DNA from: Acorus gramineus
Taxonomy: Eukaryota > Streptophyta > Magnoliopsida > Acorales > Acoraceae
Assembly: GCA_030737835.1 (NCBI GenBank)
Contig: JAUJYN010000030.1
Location: 1,752,057-1,816,056, forward strand
DNA length: 64,000 nucleotides
Direction: 5' to 3'
The notes beneath the pieces are model-generated. The model was given only the letters and a program-made list of their open reading frames with translations, made no database searches and was not told the DNA's origin. Made by a program: the position numbers and the translations under genes. Positions 34,600 through 46,957 of this stretch are shown one piece after another (the first letter of the stretch is position 1; each line of letters opens with the position of its first letter).

Positions 34600-35392
34600 T
34601 ACCCAGTCTTTGTAGACACGGAGGAGGGCTTTGGCCCTGGGATGTACCCGGAGCTCCCAGCGCGCTGCCTTTCTTTGTTCTTTTTAATAATCAACACTAA
34701 GATAATATTAATAAAAAAGGGGTTTTCATGGAACGAACTTGTACTGTAATTGATAGCTGTTTTCAATTCCAAGTTGAATCGATTGCTTTGATCCCTTGCT
34801 TGTTCGGTCTTAGATAGATCACCCTCCAGTAGATCATTACAGATGGTAATATACCAGGACTGTACATGACCAGGGTTTTGGTCGCTCGGGGTGACTTTTC
34901 CCATGTGTCCATAAGACGGATAGTTTTAGCCACTTACGTGACGTGGTTGTCATTTTAGGTAACCCGAGTTAGTATCAAGAACGATACGCCCCTAGATAAG
35001 TCTGTCATCCTATCGGCCCGATCCACTACATGGTATCAATTATCGGACGATTGGTCACCCCGAAGCACATGTCATTGGCATAGCCGTTTCGAGGCTGATC
35101 CGTCCCCTCGACGAGAACCTTTTATGGTGTAGTCGTTTAGGGACTGGATCGTGTCTTGATGATTTGAATCGTAAAGGTGGCATCATCCCAGAAGACAAAT
35201 TCTCATCTTCTTTTGGTTAGAACAACCCTTGGATATCCCCTTCTAAGGAGAACCTCGATCTACCCCTTGCTTGAGCTGTTTGTGCAGTGTCACCACTTGG
35301 GGGTTAGTTTGCGTGTCCATTGGCATGAACTGTCGTGACAGCGTAGCCCTTTGGAACTCGGTATGTGACCGTGGCTTTTCTCACTTGCGCGG
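34600..35392. other. Tat-element spacer, no gene seen
   Basis: Continues the sequence interrupted at 24164. No coding region recognised. The last 150 bp begin to show the GCTTGAGC-type words of the 50-bp array found after 38024. Confidence 0.45.
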
Positions 35393-38023
35393 TGTCACGC
35401 CCCAGGGCGGCCGTCCCCGATACGTGGCAAATATATATATAATATCAGCAGTCCATACAGGAGATCAATAAAAGACTCTAAACAACATCAAAAATGACAA
35501 CACAATCAATAATGTAGCTGACATAATATATATACATATAGCGGAAGCTTAAAAGACTGAGTCTGTAATTCAAAGACATATTACAGACCAGAATACATAA
35601 TCAACTGTCCTGTGAGAGCCAATATAAACAAAGACATCCATATACAAGTGTTGTGCCCAAGCACGGATAACAATACATACAAGCAAAGAAGGGGATGCTG
35701 ATGGCCTCTCACTCGCAGAACCCAAAACGTGAACGTTGCTCCACTACTGATGTGATGCCTCGGGGAGCTCCTCCTTCAGATCCAACTCAGTAACAACTGG
35801 AGGAAAAGAATATGCGAGAGGTGAGCCACACGCTCAGTGAATGGCACAATCTATGCAACACAACTCATATTAACCTTATAATAATTAAAGTCCCTAAACG
35901 GGAGTAACTGTACAAGCTAGTGGGTCGTAACATCGCCGACCTACCCCACCCTCACCCTTTAAGGGGTGACATGGGCCTTTTGGGACAGACTAGACTGCTC
36001 TCCACCCTTGGTCCACCAGTAGCCTCTCCCTCGCGTAGCCTCTACCTAGTATACTCCCACGATCAGTACCCTCTGAACGCATCGGTGGTACCTACAGATG
36101 GGAGCCCTCTGTCAGGACAGCTTTCCCAACGCCGGGGAGTCCCTACTCGGATCCAACGAAGGGGAGAAAACAGCCTACTCACACGGATACGATCCTCTTG
36201 GATCCGTCGACAACGATTTCTAACACTACTAATGTCATGAATTCTCAAGAATTATTCCAGGGTGCATAACTGAGATGCGGGGAAACATATATTATAATAA
36301 CAAGGTTATAATATTTTCTAAGGCATGCTTATACCAACATAATCTCATTTTGATTTAATTAAATTAAACTAAATGGGAAACATGCATAGATCAAGGCTTT
36401 TCAAGCATGGGACATGGTGTCTAGACATGTATGGTCCTCTATACATGATACATGGATGTATATCCCTAGCATATAATGTCTAATATGGCATGGTTACATC
36501 ATAGTAAAACATGCATTAACATAGTTTTTCATTGACATAAGTTAATATGCAATTATGGTGCCCCAGAGGAGGGCAATGCACGCCTACGTGCATCGAACGC
36601 CTCCCTACTGGGTTGGATTGACCCACTCACCGCAACCCGGGTCGTTGCGTGACCGTTCGCCAAGATCTGCAAGACATGAGCATTCAATATGGTGAGTAAA
36701 CTACACAATATACATGAAATTTACTAGAAATACCAAATACTCGAGCAGACATGCATACGGACTCGCACGCATGCGAGCACGCACGTACGCACGCGAGTCC
36801 CAGTGCCCCGACACCCACCCGAACCCTCGGGCAGCCACATGCATGGCCCCCCCCCCACCACGCGCACACGCGCGCGAGCACTGGTGCCCAACCGCGCGCC
36901 CAGGCCCATGCCTAGGCGCACTGCCCCGCGCGCGCCCGCGTGCACTCGCGCGCAATCACCGCGCGCACCCCCGCTCAGGCCAGCGCCCGCGCGCACTCGC
37001 TAGCCCACTGCGCGCGTCTGCACGCCCGCCTGCGCCTGCCAGCGCCCTCCTGCGCGCGCGCCTGCGCACGCACGCGCGCAGACAGCCCCCAGCGCGCGCC
37101 CACTCTTCCCTAACCCCTTTTTAACCCTCCCCAACCCCTCACACACATTCTAACACATCTACCCAACATGCATGACCTCCCCAACCATCCCTAAGCCATA
37201 AAAACCAAGAAAAGAAGGGGAAAGGCTCACCTTGGGAGGGGAAATGAAAGGGGGAGGTTCGGGGGCCCTCGACGCACCCGCGACCACCACCTCCTCAGCC
37301 CTCCTTTGGCTGCAAATCAGGGGGGAAAAGTTCATGAAAGGGAACTTGAGAGAGAGGAGATCAACAACAACAACAACACTTACACAACCCTAGACTTGCA
37401 CTTGCACCTTCTCCTTCTCTTCTCTTTGAGGAGATAATACAAACACTTGGGGGGGGGGGGGGGGGGGAAGAGAGAAGAGAGAGCCAAGAAAGTGTAGACG
37501 TGTGAGTGGGAGAGAGAGAGGGAGAGATATTTTGGCACATAAATATCTAAAGGAGGGATAGAAATGACCTATTTATCCTTGACTAGAAATTCTGAGCATG
37601 CTTCACTATAACAGCCATAACTTCCTCAATATAGCTCCGAATTGCACAATTCAAAGTCCGTTGGAAAGCCAAGAAGATTATCTACAACTTTTATGTTTAT
37701 GCCACGATCAAATAATCCTTCCAGCTATTCCGAAATGTGAGCTAAACATTGAACAGGGCTGCTGCCAGAATTTTTCATCCCCGAGGTATACTTGGAAAAA
37801 TACCCATAACTTTTACTACATGAATCCAGTTGATCTAATTCCACTTTTGTATGAAAGCTAACTCGAAACTGAGCATCTCATAATAAAATCATATTTAAAC
37901 CTCTTCATCTTGGATTTTAACAAAATCAAATCCAAATACCAAATTGGAAATACATAACTTCGAGGAGAAAAATTATGTAGCCAAATTTTCAATCAGAGCG
38001 CTCCAAATGACACAGGCATAACA
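35393..38023 (-). mobile_element. Mosaic chromovirus solo LTR, 2631 bp, target duplication CGCGG
   Basis: Minus strand: TGTTATGCCTGTGTCATTTGG at 38023 to CGTGACA at 35393. CGCGG lies on both sides (35388-35392, 38024-38028). The U3 and leader half resembles the type 2 LTRs at 24165 and 24700. The half from about 36700 down to 35393 resembles the W-box subtype, including micro-exon 36666-36631 and terminal frame 35796-35744. A run of 19 G lies at about 37449-37467. Confidence 0.94.
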
Positions 38024-38060
38024 CGCGGTGTTAGCCTAAGTGGTGTCCGGTTTGTCCATG

Positions 38061-38310
38061 GCTTGAGTCGGTCTTATGCCGTCACCTTTTGCGAGTTGGT
38101 TCGTGCCTTTGGTTAGAGCCGTTTGTGCAGCATCTCCCCATGGGACTTGGTCTGTCCCTGGCTTGAGCCGACTGTCAGCGTCACTCTATGAGATTCGGTC
38201 AATATCCCTGGCTTGAGCCAGCTTGTAGCGTCACCCTACGGGATTCGGTCTATATCCTTGGCTTGAGCCGGCTGTACGGTGTCAGCCTATCGGATATCTC
38301 TGCTTCCTTC
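38061..38310 (-). repeat. 50-bp tandem repeat array (five units)
   Basis: GCTTGAGCCGxCTGT or a variant starts at 38061, 38111, 38161, 38211 and 38261, exactly 50 bp apart, with diverged units (GTCACCCTACGGGATTCGGTC core). Related words occur at about 35260-35390 across the inserted LTR. Strand is given as that of the presumed Tat host. Confidence 0.88.
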
Positions 38311-38320
38311 AGCTTGAACC

Positions 38321-39570
38321 TTCTCGTTCGAGGTACACAGTGCATCCTGGTGGCACGAAGATGTACAGGGGCCTTCGTCGTGGCTACTGGTGGCGCGGGA
38401 TGAAGACGGATATTGCCCGTTGCTTGGTATGCCAGCAGGTGAAGTCGGAGCATCAGCGTCCTGCGGGGAAGCTGCAGTCCATTGAGATTCGTCAGTGGAA
38501 GTGGGAGCAGATCACCATGGACTTCGTTTCGGGTTTGCCGAGGTCACGTTCGGGTCGCGATGCCATCTAGGTAATCGTCGACCGACTGACGAAGTCCGCT
38601 CATTTCCTCCCCATCCGACTCACCGATTCTCTGGACACCCTGGCGCAGTTGTTTGTCTCCGAGATTGTTCGTCTCCATGGCACTCCCGTCAGCATCATTT
38701 CTGATAGAGACGCGCGATTTACTTCGAGGTTCTGGCGTAGCCTCCAGCACGCCCTTGGTACGAACCTCCACTTCAGTACATCGTTTCATCCGCAGAAGGA
38801 TGGCCAGTCGTAGAGGACGATTCAGACCCTGGAGGACATGCTGCGAGCTTGCGTTCTTGATTTTGGGGGCAGTTGGGAGAGGCATCTTCCGCTGGTGAAG
38901 TTCGCCTACAACAACAGCTACCACTCGAGTATCCGGATGGCTCCATACGAGGCGCTCTATGGCCGTAGCTGCAGGTCCCCCTTGTGTTGGGACGAGGTCG
39001 GAGAGCGCCAGTTGGAGGGACCAGAGATCATCCACCAGACCTCAGAGATGGTCAAGACGATTCGCGAGCGTATCCGAGTTGCTCAGAGCCATCAGAAGAG
39101 CTACGCCAATCATCGTCGCCGTGAGCTCGTCTTCAAGGTGGGTGACCATGTCTTCCTGAAGGTGTCCCCGATGAAGGGCATCTTCCGTTTTGGTGTGCAG
39201 GGCAAGCTGAGTCCGCGTTTCATTGGGCCGTTTCTCATTGGGCCATTCCTCATCCTCGAGCGAGTTGGGGAGGTGGCCTATCGCATAGCTCTGCCCCCAC
39301 AGTTGGCTCAGGCCCATGACGTCTTCCATGTCTCACAGCTGAGGCGTCCACGATCCTGCTCACGTCATCCTGTTCGAGCCGCTCGTCTTCGAGCCGGACT
39401 TGTCATTCGTGGAGTAGCCGATCGAGATCCTGGACGGCCGTGAGAAGAGGCTCCGCACCAAGACCGTCCAGTTGGTCAAGGTGTGATGGCAGCACTGTTC
39501 CGGTGCCGAGGCCACTTGGGAGCTCGAGGACGCCATGCGTGACGCATATCCGCATCTTTTCCCTTCCTAG
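38321..39570 (+). pseudogene. Truncated chromovirus pol: integrase to chromodomain
   Basis: Near-identical to 1392-2641. It starts abruptly inside the integrase zinc region (TCGTTCGAGGTACACAGTGC) next to the 50-bp array. Integrase core motifs (ISDRDARF and others) and a chromodomain-like end are present. Defects include TGG to TAG after DAI near 38568, a stop after GQS near 38813, loss of residues in the zinc region, a small in-frame duplication near 39225-39255 and a frameshift near 39345. It is followed by the same purine tract and by its LTR. Confidence 0.9.
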
Positions 39571-39617
39571 ATGTTTTGTATTTATTTTGAGGACAAAATT
39601 TCCTAAGGGGGGAAGAA

Positions 39618-42363
39618 TGTTATATATGTGTCACTTTTTGTCTTCTGGTCACCATTGGAGCATTCTGGCAGTTTTCAACTTTTTCTTTTTTTGATCGGAA
39701 TCGCTAAAATTTTAAACTTTTGGCTATCATCCTGAGCTTGAGAAATCCGATTGAAAATCTAACTGCATATTATGTGTCCTGGTGCCATTTCAAGCCACTC
39801 ACAAAAATTTCATCGAATTCCGGTAACGTTTCAGAATTTCACAGTTCTGAATTGTATCCGGGTTTTGACCAAGCGAGAAGTCATTGGATGACTTTGACCA
39901 AGTCAAGTTTGACCCTTGACTTGGTCAATTGGTTTTGTTTGTTAGTGTGGTTGGGTTGACTAGGGTCAAAGATCACCTAAACCTAACTTAACCTAATCTT
40001 TCCCTAAGTGTAAGTGGTGTGTGTGTGGCCCCCTTTAAGTCCACGCCCACAAATAGGATCCCCCCCTATTCATCTTCTTCTCCATCTCTCAAGCTCTCTC
40101 ACCCCTCTCTTTGTTTCCACCATTTGATCTAGTTAGGGTGGTTAAAAAGAAAAACCCTAGAAGGAGAAAAGCTTGGTAAGGAACCGATCTATCTTTCCAT
40201 GGTGTTAGATTTGATTTCCCCCTTGTTGAACTCCCCTTATGGACCCCTTTTTACCTCTGTTTTCAGCCACTCTTAGGCTGAGAAGAGGTCTTGGTGGTGG
40301 TGGCTTTGGTGGTGGCGAATCGGTGCGCGAAGAGCACCCGAAGTTCCCTCCTTTCCTTTCCTCCCTTGGGTAAGCTTTCTTCCTCCCTTTTCTTGTGTAG
40401 ATGCATGATTAGGAAGTGTTTTTGGGTATGCATGGTTTGGATGTGTGTTAGGGGTATGGGAAGGCTGAGTTTTGGTGGAGGGTTTGGTTTGGGCGCGGGT
40501 GCGGGGTCATCCGCGCGCGTGTGCGCGAGTCTGCGCGGCGCTTGCAGAGCAGGCGCGCGTAGTCGGGGGCGTTGGGGGAGTGCGCGCGTACGCGTGGGCA
40601 CACGGGCGTGCGGGCGGGCGTTCGCACGGAGCGCTAGGCGAGTGCGCGCGTACGCCCGGGCGCGCGGGCGTGCGCGCAGAGCGCTGCGCAGGGGCGCAGC
40701 GCGTGCGGTGCGCGCAGGGGTGCGCGCGGGGTGCTGTGCAGGGGCGCAGTACGTGCGGGTAGGAGCGGGACTGGACGCGTGGTGCGCGCGGGCACGCGCG
40801 ACTCGGCAGCGTGTCTGGGCAAGCGAGCAGGGCGCGCGGCAGCGTGCCTGGGCGCGCGGGCTGGGGCGCGGCAGTGCGCCCGGGGCACGGGCGTGCGTGC
40901 GTGCGCGCACACCCTTGCGTACGTGTGTGGGTGGCCGTGCGCATGGCTGCCGTGGGTGCGGGAGTGTGTCGAGGCACTCGGACTCGCGTGCGTACGGGCC
41001 GTATGCATGCTTGTCCGAGTGTTAAGTATTTCTATCGTATTTATTGCGTATTTGTGTATTTTACTCACCATTTTGGTTTCTCATGTCTTGCAGATCTTGA
41101 CGAGCGATCATGCGACGACCCGGATATTGTGAGTGGGACAACCCAACCCAGTTGGGAGGCGTTCGATGCACGTAGGCGTGCATTGCCCTCCCCTGGGGCA
41201 CCATAATTGCATATTAGATAGTATTAATTGTAAACTATGCATGCATGATTATTATGTAGTATCCATGCCACCCTAGGCCTTGCATGTTAGGGACATGCAC
41301 CCTTACGATATGTGTAATGGCCCAAGCATCCTGATACCATGTTTTCATACTAGGGAAGCCTCGACCTACGCCTGCGTCCCATTTAGTTTAATTTATTTAA
41401 ATCAAATGTGAGTTATTGTAATTAACATGCCTTAGAGAATATTATAACCTTGTGGTTATAATATATGCTTCCCCGCATCTTAGTTATGCGTCCTGGAGGA
41501 ATTCTGAAGAATTCATGACATTAGTAGAGTTGCAATCGGTGTCGGCGGATCCAAGTGGATCGTATCCGTGTGGGTAGGCTGTTTCTCTTCCCTTCGTTGG
41601 ATCCGTGTAGGGACTCCTCAGCGTTAGACAGGCCGTCCTGACAGAGGGCTCCCATCAGTAGGTACCTCCTGATTTTGTTTCGGACTGTGCTGAATCGTGG
41701 GAGTAGACCAGGCGAGCTACGGAGTGGAGGAGGGACTATCGGTGGACCGAGGGTGATTAACAGCCTAGTCAGTCCCAAAATACCATGTCACCAGCTTGAG
41801 GGTGAGGGTGAGGGTGTAGTGGGTTGGCGATGTAGCGACCCACTGGATTGTGTAGTTATTGCCACTTAGGGGCTATGAATTGTGTAAGGTTAATATGAAT
41901 TGTGATGCATGGGTTGTGCTATTCACTGAGCGTGTGGCTCACCCCTCGCATATATTTTTCTCTAGTGATATCTGAGTCGGATCTGAAGGAGGAGCTCCCC
42001 GAGGCACATCAGCAGTAGCGGAGCAGCGTCACGCTCTGAGTGTGAGAGGCCATTCAGCATCCCCTTTTGATTGTATGTATTGTATTCCGTGCTTAGGCAC
42101 ACGTTTGTATTACATTTGGATGTCGTTGTATATATTGGCTCTCACAGGACAGTTGATTATGTATCGGGTATGTAATATGTCTTTTGAATTACAGACTCAG
42201 TCTTTTAGCTTCCGCTATTTGTGTATATATTATGTCAGCCTCTTTGTTGTCTGTGTTGTCATTGTTGATATTGTTTTGAGTATATTATTGACCTCTTGTA
42301 TAGACTGCTGATATCATATATACCATTGCCGCGCCTCGGGGACGGCCGCCCTGGGGCGTGACA
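39618..42363 (+). mobile_element. Chromovirus 3' LTR of the truncated copy, 2746 bp (W-box subtype)
   Basis: TGTTATATATGTGTCAC at 39618 to GGGGCGTGACA at 42363. It has a W-box cluster at about 39865-39975, donor TTGG/GTAAGC at 40370, a CpG-rich tract at about 40490-41020, micro-exon 41094-41128 (35 nt, one base short), acceptor TTTCTCTAG ending 41965 and terminal frame 41966-42018. The right flank is TCTTT. The left part of the element is deleted, so no target duplication can be checked. Confidence 0.93.
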
Positions 42364-43630
42364 TCTTTCCCGCAAGAACTACATTGGAGATCCAATTCGG
42401 GTATTGGACCTCTCAGATAAACCACCGCCTCCAAGAGTCGGTATAATCTCGTCGGAGATGACTTTGTTGCGCTCGGGGGAGAAGTGGCGCTGCTTCTACT
42501 TGACGGGAGTTGCGCAAGGGCGTACGTTGAGCTCGTTGATAGTGATTGCGGGGTTGATCCCAGGCATGTCACTGTATGTCCAGGCGAAGAGGTCTTGGTT
42601 GGCCTATAGCAAGGTGAGGAGGGACTCCTTATCCTCGGAAGGAAGAAGGCGGTCCTCTCGGGAACATTGACGACCACAGGTATGGAGTCGACCGGCTCAA
42701 GAATGTGGGATTCAGATTCTTCTTCAAGTAGAGCTTGGACCCACTGGTCGGCTAATTGCTATGCTGGCAGAGGGAGTTTGTCCCGCGCAGGCAGAATTGC
42801 AACCCTGGAGGCGATCATGCAGCACCTCCTTGTGGCGATCCTGGATGTCAATCGTCAAGCACCCGTCTTTGGCAAGACAACGCATGAATTGATGTAAGGT
42901 CGACGGAACGCCCTCCATGTTGTGGATCCAATCTCGCCCCATGATGGCATTGTAGTCTGAGGGGGAATCCACCATGATAAACTCGACATCGAGGGGTCGG
43001 TGCAGTGACAAGCAGTGTTGCAACCCTAATAAGGGTGACTCGCTTCCCGCCAAACCTGACCAATGGGGGGTTTGAATGCCATATGCTATCTGAGTCCAAT
43101 CCCATCCAATTGAACGTGCTGAGGAAGAGGATGTCGGTGCTGCTTCCCTGGTCGATCATTATCCTTTGGACCTGACAATTGCAGATAGAGAAAGTAAAAA
43201 CCAACAAATCAGAGTGGGGTAGAAGTACCTCTTCGAGATTGTCTAGACGAACTGAATAGCGTGATCACCCATGAGCGAGCGATATCGTTCCCTGAGTTTG
43301 GGTTCGACCTCTTGTTTGGCTTGGCTAGCCTTTCCAGCTCTGATTCTAGCCGTGGTGGGTCGGGATGACCGTGTATGGCTGAGACGACCCGAGCTGGTCG
43401 GTCCACGGCTTTTGTGGTGGGGGCGTGGCTGCGCATGCCCCCTACGTCGAGGGCACCTTGTCGTGCAACATAATGCGCGAGCCTCCCATCGCGTATAAGT
43501 GCTTTCGACTTACGAGCGAAAATTGTGACATTCCTCGATGGTGTGACCCCTTCATTGTGAAACTCGCACCTCCAATTCTGATCGGGATTCTTCATGGGCG
43601 ACCGGATCGGGGCCGATGTCAGGAAGAACC
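42364..43630 (-). pseudogene. Tat-type Ty3/gypsy gag end, protease and start of RT (decayed)
   Basis: Minus-strand frames carry a gag C-terminal motif WRCEFHNEGVTPSRN, a protease-like stretch VQRIMIDQGSSTDILFL (the usual DTG or DSG is DQG), SDYNAIMGRDWIHNM, and then PSEDKESLLTLL, ANQDLFAWTYSDMPGI and RHFSPERNKVISDEI, the region leading into RT. Stops and frame changes occur. It is cut at 42363 by a chromovirus LTR just as RT begins, and at 43630 by the non-coding element. The motif set is typical of the Tat clade. Confidence 0.78.
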
Positions 43631-44121
43631 TGTAACGACTATTGTTTTCCTAGTTGTTTCCTGATTTTGTGCATTGGCTCATGTTCATATAAGATTTTGG
43701 AGGATTTAAATATATTCAATTTTAGAAGTTAAGCTATAGTTGGAATCGTTATTCTGTTAGCTTTCCAATGCTTTTTACGGATCATGAATCGGATGGGTAT
43801 CGATCAAGTTATGGGCTAAACTGTACCAAGAGGTCGGGCAGAGGAATAGTGACGGCTCTAGGAGGAGCTGTCGATTTTCTGACGGATCCGATAGGAGCTG
43901 TCGATCTGAAAACAGTTTCAAACTCAAATATTTCAGTTTTTAGAAGGTTTTAATGTGTTTTATTTGATTGGAAGGTGTCAATTTATTGTCCCCACGTGTA
44001 TGAGGTCTATTTTAACCTCTCTCTCATTTCCATTGAAACCCTCTAAAACCCTCAAGGCCTCTCTCTTTTCTTTTTCCTTGTTTTGGAGCTCCCTTGTTAG
44101 GATCTCAAGGAAGGAGTTGGG

Positions 44122-46957
44122 TGTTATATATGTGTCACTTTTTGGCCTGCTGGTAACCATTGGAGAATTTTGGTAGTTTTTTAGTTTTTTCGTTTTTCGA
44201 TCGGAACCGCATAATTTTGGATTGTTAGCTATCGTCCTGAGCTAGAGGACTCCGATTGAAAATCTAACTGCATATTATGTGTCCTGGTGCCATTTTAAGC
44301 CACTCATGAAAATTTCATCGAATTCCGGCAACGTTTCCAAAATTTCGCAGTTCTGGGGCGTATCCGGGTTTTTAAGTGACTTACTACATATATGTGTGAT
44401 CTAAAATTTGAGATGCACTATTCATCATCCCTACCAAGAGCTTCCTCTCTCTCCCCTCTCTCATTTTCTCCCTTTTGAGCCCCTTAGAGACCTCAAACCC
44501 AAAAACCTAAAGCATAAGAAGTGTAGATCGGGTCCCGATCTACACCCCGGTGCCTTCAAATCCTGATTCCGGCGAGTCTAGCCTTTCCATTCCCCCCTCT
44601 TTCTCCTCTGTTTTGGGCCATTTCGAAGGCCGAGTGAGATCCGGGCGTTGGAGGGCTTTGGGGAAAGGTTTCGGTGCGCGGAGAGCAACCGATCATCTCT
44701 TCCTCCCCTTGGTAAGCCTCTTTTCCCCTCTTTTCTTACTTAGATGTATGTTAGGAGGGTAGATCTGTGTTTGGGGGGTGGTCAGCGGCTGTGGGAGGCT
44801 GTCGGAGGTGGTTGGGGGCGGTCGGAGGCCGTGGGATGGGCGGTGGAGGTGCTCGGCAGGCTGGGGGCTGCTGTTCGGGCAGCAGGCAGCACAAGCAGCA
44901 GCGGCAGCAGCACAGGCAGCGCAGCAGGCTGGGCGCGCGCGGGCGTGCGCACGTGCGTGCGCGCGTGCGTGCGTGCGGGGGGAGCTGGTGGCCAGCAGGG
45001 CGCGTGTGCTAGGCGTGCTGTGCGCGGGTGTGCTGGGCGTGCGGGCGCTTGGCGAGCTGTGCGCAAGGTGCTGGTCGAGCGGCTGGTGCGGGGAGCTGTG
45101 CGAGAGGATGATGCGCGTGGAGTGCGTGCGGGGCGTCGTGCAGGGTGCGCGCGGGGTGCGCGCGGGGTGCAGTGGACGCGCGGTGCCCCGGGTGGTGCGG
45201 CGGCGTGTCCAGGCGGCGGGCAGGGGCCCGGCGGTGCGCTGGGTGCGCGGGCTGAAGCGCGGCGGTGCACCCGGGCGGTCGGGTGGTCGTGCGGGTGGTT
45301 GCCGGGGGTGTGGGTGGTTGCCGGAGTGCTCGGGCTAGCGTGCGTGCGGGTCGTATGCACGTTTGCCCGAGTGTTGGGTGTTTGTTTGTGGGTTTTGTGT
45401 ATTTTGAGTCTTTTGTAGTGTTTGTGGGTTTTACTCACCAGTTAATACCTTGTCTTGCAGATCTCGACGGACGGTCGCGCGTCGACCCGACTTCCGGTGA
45501 GTGGGACAACCCAACCCAGTTTGGGAGGCGCTACATGCACTTGGGCGTGTACCGTCCTCCCCTGGGGCACATAGTTGGTATTAACTGTTTTTATTATAAT
45601 CCATGCAAGCATGATCTATGTGTAGAATGCATGCCACCCTAGACTTGTATGTTAGGGACTTGCACCCTTAGGATTTGTGCATGAGCCGTGCATCCTGTCA
45701 CCCCGCTATCATGCTAGGAAAGCCCTGACCTATGCATGCGTCCTATTAGTTTGATTTATTTATTTAAATGCAAACTGTGATATTGATTAGCATGCCTTGG
45801 GGAATATAAGGGGGCCTTGCGAGGTTAACATTGAGACCCGGGTTAGGGTACTCCGTGTTCCTTGTTTGGTTGTCGGATGTCCTACATCAGGACCTCAGGT
45901 TGCCCTCCCAAGGTCTCTTTTCCTCATTTTTATCTTGTGTATTCCCCGCATCTTGGTTATGCGCGCTGGTGGAATTCTGAAGAATTCAAGACATTAGAGT
46001 TGTAGAGATGTGCTGTCAGCGGATCCGAGTGGATCATATGCGATGGATAGGCTGTTCTGTTCCCTTCGTTGGATCCGTGTAGAGACTACCTCGGCGTTAA
46101 AAAGGTTGTCCCGTGCAGGGGCTCCCATCAGTAGGCGCCTCCTGATTTGGTAGAAGGACTGTGCCGAACGTGGGGGTGGCCAAACAACCTACGGAGTGAG
46201 GAGAGACTACCGGTGGACCAAGGGTGACCAACAGCCTAGTTAGTCCCAAGAGCCTATGTCACCTATTGAGGGGTGAGGGTGAGGGTATGGTGGGCCGGCG
46301 ATGCGACGACCCACAGGATTGTGTATGGATGATTATCAGCCCATTAAGTCCCAATATCCTTTGTCACCATATTGAGGGGTGAGGGTGAGGGTGAGGGTGA
46401 GGGTGTGGTGGTTCGGCGATGTAGCGAACCACCGGACTTGTGATTGATTATGCCACTTTGAGGCTTTTGCTATGAATTGTGGTTAATATAAACTGTATGC
46501 ATGGGTTGTGCTATTCACTGAGCGTGTGGCTCACCCCTCGCATAAATCTTTTTCAGTGATCACTGAGGAGGACTTGAAGGAGGAGCTTCCCGAGCGACTA
46601 CACCAGTAGCGGAGTAGCGCCACGTCCCTCGAGTTTTGAGGCCATCAGCATCCTTCTCTTTGTTGTATGTATATATCTCTGTGCTTGGGCACCTAGTTTG
46701 GATTTTGTATGGATTGTATTTATGTGTATATGGGCATGTTGGCTCTCACAGGACATATGATTATGTATCGAGTCTGTAGTATGTTTTGATTACAGATTCA
46801 GTCTTTTAGCTTCCGCATTTGGTGTATATATTATGTCAGCCCTGCTTTTATCTATGTTGTCATTTTAGCCGTCGTATGAGTATATTATTGAATTCCTGTT
46901 ACTCATATCATATATACACTTGCCGCGTCCCGGGGACGGCCGCCCTGGGGCGTGACA
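44122..46957 (+). mobile_element. Chromovirus solo LTR, 2836 bp, target duplication TTGGG
   Basis: TGTTATATATGTGTCAC at 44122 to CGTGACA at 46957, flanked by TTGGG (44117-44121, 46958-46962). It has the palindrome near 44521-44545, donor CCTTG/GTAAGC at 44712, a CpG-rich tract at 44930-45370, micro-exon 45461-45496, acceptor ending 46556 and terminal frame 46557-46609. Putative introns are 749 and 1060 bp. Confidence 0.95.

Noticed and set aside
38061..38310. Centromeric-type satellite
   Set aside because: Only five diverged 50-bp units inside a retroelement remnant, which fits the tandem repeats known in Tat elements better.
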